Below, one piece after another: positions 5,191-6,447 of a stretch of DNA of 6,447 bases. The notes beneath the pieces were generated by a model. It ran no database searches and was not told the origin of the DNA. It worked only from the letters and a program-made list of their open reading frames with translations. Position 1 is the stretch's first letter; each line of letters starts with the position of its first letter. Origin of the DNA: Methylobacteriaceae bacterium (GTDB taxonomy: Bacteria; Pseudomonadota; Alphaproteobacteria; Rhizobiales; Beijerinckiaceae); contig JAISTL010000258.1 of NCBI GenBank assembly GCA_031272615.1, positions 1-6,447 on the forward strand, read 5' to 3'. The position numbers were made by a program, and so were the translations under genes.

Positions 5191-6269
5191 CCGGCAACGC
5201 TCCCCTCACCACACTGGAAGACCTCGTCTCCCACGGGCTCATCGCTGCGGATGCGGCGGCGGCTCTGGAACCGGTGATACGCCGCTACACCCTGCGCATC
5301 CCCGCCGGACTTGCCGCGCCGGCCGCGGCCGACCCCGGCGGCCCCATCGCGCGGCAGTTCGTGCCGCAACCCGATGAGCTCCATGAAACCCCCGGGGAAC
5401 GGGCCGACCCCATCGGCGACGAGGCCCATTCTCCGGTTCCGGGCCTGGTACACCGCTATCCGGACAGGGTGCTGTTCACCATCCCCGGAACCTGCGCCGT
5501 CTATTGCCGCTTCTGCTTCCGCCGCGAGAGCGTCGGCGGCGCGAACGCCGGCATTCTCGCGCCGCAAGCGGTGGAAACGGCGCTGGCGTATATCCGCGAG
5601 CACGCCGGAATCCGGGAGGTGGTGTTTTCCGGCGGCGACCCGTTCGTGCTGTCGCCGCGCCGCCTGGGGGAGATCACGGCGCGTCTTGCCGACATTCCCC
5701 ATGTGCGGGTGATTCGTTTCCACACCCGGGTTCCGGCGGCGGCGCCGGAACGAATCACCCGGCCGCTCATCCAGGCGCTGAAGCGGGCGGGCAAACCGGT
5801 CTACATCGCGCTCCACGCCAACCACGCCGCCGAGTTCACCGAACCCGTGCGCGCCGCCTGCGCCAGACTCGTCGACGCCGGGTTTCCCATGGTGAGCCAG
5901 AGTGTGCTTCTCAAAGGCGTCAACGACACGCCGGACGCCTTGGAGGCGCTGATGCGGGCCTTCGTGGAAAACCGCATCAAGCCCTATTATCTGCACCATT
6001 TGGACCCCGCCCCCGGCACCGCACATTTCCGCGTGCCGATATCCGAGGGGCAACACTTGGTCAAGGCGCTGCGCGGCAGGCTCTCCGGCCTGTGCCAGCC
6101 CCACTATATGCTCGACATCCCCGGCGGTTACGGCAAAATTCCCCTGGGCCCGTGCGGCGCGGTGCACGACGCCGCGGGCGGTTGGGAAGCGGAGGATTTC
6201 ACGGGTAAGACGCACCGGATTGACTCCGGGGGTACCGCATCACTTGAACAGGTCATGCGGAGCGAATGA
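5187..6269 (+). CDS. epmB: EF-P-linked lysine 2,3-aminomutase EpmB (radical SAM, YjeK/KamA-like)
   Basis: EpmB converts (S)-alpha-lysine to (R)-beta-lysine, the substrate of EpmA, using a [4Fe-4S] cluster, S-adenosylmethionine and pyridoxal phosphate. The 360-residue product has the radical-SAM CxxxCxxC motif as C103-C107-C110 (CAVYCRFC), FSGGDP at 147-152, HHLDPAPGTAHF at 270-281, and LDIPGGYGKIPL at 309-320 with probable PLP lysine K317. Asp273 and Asp310 align by eye with the two substrate-binding aspartates of clostridial lysine 2,3-aminomutase. The C-terminal motif is thus closer to that enzyme than to E. coli EpmB. Translation starts at GTG 5187, overlapping the epmA TGA as GTGA, behind GGAGGT. 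A catabolic KamA is possible from sequence alone, but coupling to epmA next to efp favours EpmB. Confidence 0.9.
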   Translation: MTGNAPLTTLEDLVSHGLIAADAAAALEPVIRRYTLRIPAGLAAPAAADPGGPIARQFVPQPDELHETPGERADPIGDEAHSPVPGLVHRYPDRVLFTIPGTCAVYCRFCFRRESVGGANAGILAPQAVETALAYIREHAGIREVVFSGGDPFVLSPRRLGEITARLADIPHVRVIRFHTRVPAAAPERITRPLIQALKRAGKPVYIALHANHAAEFTEPVRAACARLVDAGFPMVSQSVLLKGVNDTPDALEALMRAFVENRIKPYYLHHLDPAPGTAHFRVPISEGQHLVKALRGRLSGLCQPHYMLDIPGGYGKIPLGPCGAVHDAAGGWEAEDFTGKTHRIDSGGTASLEQVMRSE

Positions 6270-6447
6270 CCTGTCACTTCCAGTTGTGTGTTGGCGGATT
6301 GCCCGGTGTACGGGTTGTCAACGGCGTTCCTGACCGAAGAATTTTCCGCCGCATCCGGCGGTTTCGAACCATTTTTTGCTGTGGCGGGAACTATTGTCGG
6401 GTCTCGTGTATGGGCTCACGCAGCGTTCCTTGTGGATTGAGAGAGAG
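6270..6447. other. Region downstream of epmB; no supported gene
   Basis: No gene is recognised. On the minus strand a frame entering from the window edge stays open to TGA at 6318-6320. It includes a GTG at 6419 with AAGGA seven bases upstream, giving 33 residues containing KKWFETAGCGGKFFGQERR. This could be the end of a truncated gene, a small protein or chance. On the plus strand an ATG at 6410 is open to the edge without a clear ribosome binding site. Confidence 0.4.
6346..6377 (+). terminator. Weak candidate terminator after epmB
   Basis: CCGCCG (6346-6351) and CGGCGG (6356-6361) form a 6-bp stem with a four-base CATC loop. A second, overlapping stem, GGTT/AACC (6360-6370), is followed almost at once by six T residues (6372-6377). 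The strong stem is 10 bases from the T-run and the near one has only four pairs, so it is not a standard intrinsic terminator. It lies about 77 bases after the epmB stop. Confidence 0.35.

Noticed and set aside
5025..6215. 396-codon open frame antisense to epmB
   Set aside because: Same reason: epmB has clear radical-SAM and PLP motifs, while the antisense product is rich in R, G, A and H with no family features.
6357..6372. tRNA T-arm-like GGTTTCGAACC
   Set aside because: No matching acceptor, D or anticodon arms upstream at the required spacing; better read as a short palindrome before a T-run.

Overview
This is a GC-rich bacterial chromosomal window carrying six conserved genes and no sign of mobile DNA, CRISPR arrays or RNA genes. 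Several protein signatures resemble alphaproteobacterial versions: the EF-P C-terminus ending SYVERAKD, the Ppx/GppA motif ALDLGTNNCRLLIA, RlmE with WLQRQLNDPYV, and GalU with PLGLGHAVWCAR. I therefore infer an alphaproteobacterium, without a finer placement. All of this rests on recalled family features, not on a database search.

Left part, all on the minus strand (positions 144-3042): a Ppx/GppA-type phosphatase gene, then rlmE (23S rRNA 2'-O-methyltransferase) overlapping its 3' end by about 113 bases, then galU (UTP-glucose-1-phosphate uridylyltransferase) after a 156-base gap. That gap holds a plausible promoter and a strong GC-rich hairpin. ppx and rlmE look like one transcription unit. 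galU may have its own promoter.

Right part (3214-6269): efp (elongation factor P) on the minus strand stands back to back with the epmA-epmB pair on the plus strand, across a 354-base intergenic region. EF-P has the modifiable lysine K34 in the loop PGKG. EpmB (a radical-SAM lysine 2,3-aminomutase) makes (R)-beta-lysine, and EpmA (a LysRS-like ligase) attaches it to K34. The modified factor rescues ribosomes stalled at consecutive prolines. The window therefore holds a factor together with its two core modification enzymes. epmA and epmB overlap as GTGA, with a strong Shine-Dalgarno sequence inside the end of epmA, which implies translational coupling.

The most interesting non-coding signal is in the efp/epmA divergent region. 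Both genes have a hairpin ending just upstream of the Shine-Dalgarno sequence, and both stems contain TTCCG/CGGAA-like arms with TGTCG in the loop (the epmA left arm has one extra C). The same region holds two short dyads and a short Pro-Pro-containing open frame. Whether these act as a shared control of the EF-P pathway is inference. The first 143 and last 178 bases hold no gene I can support.
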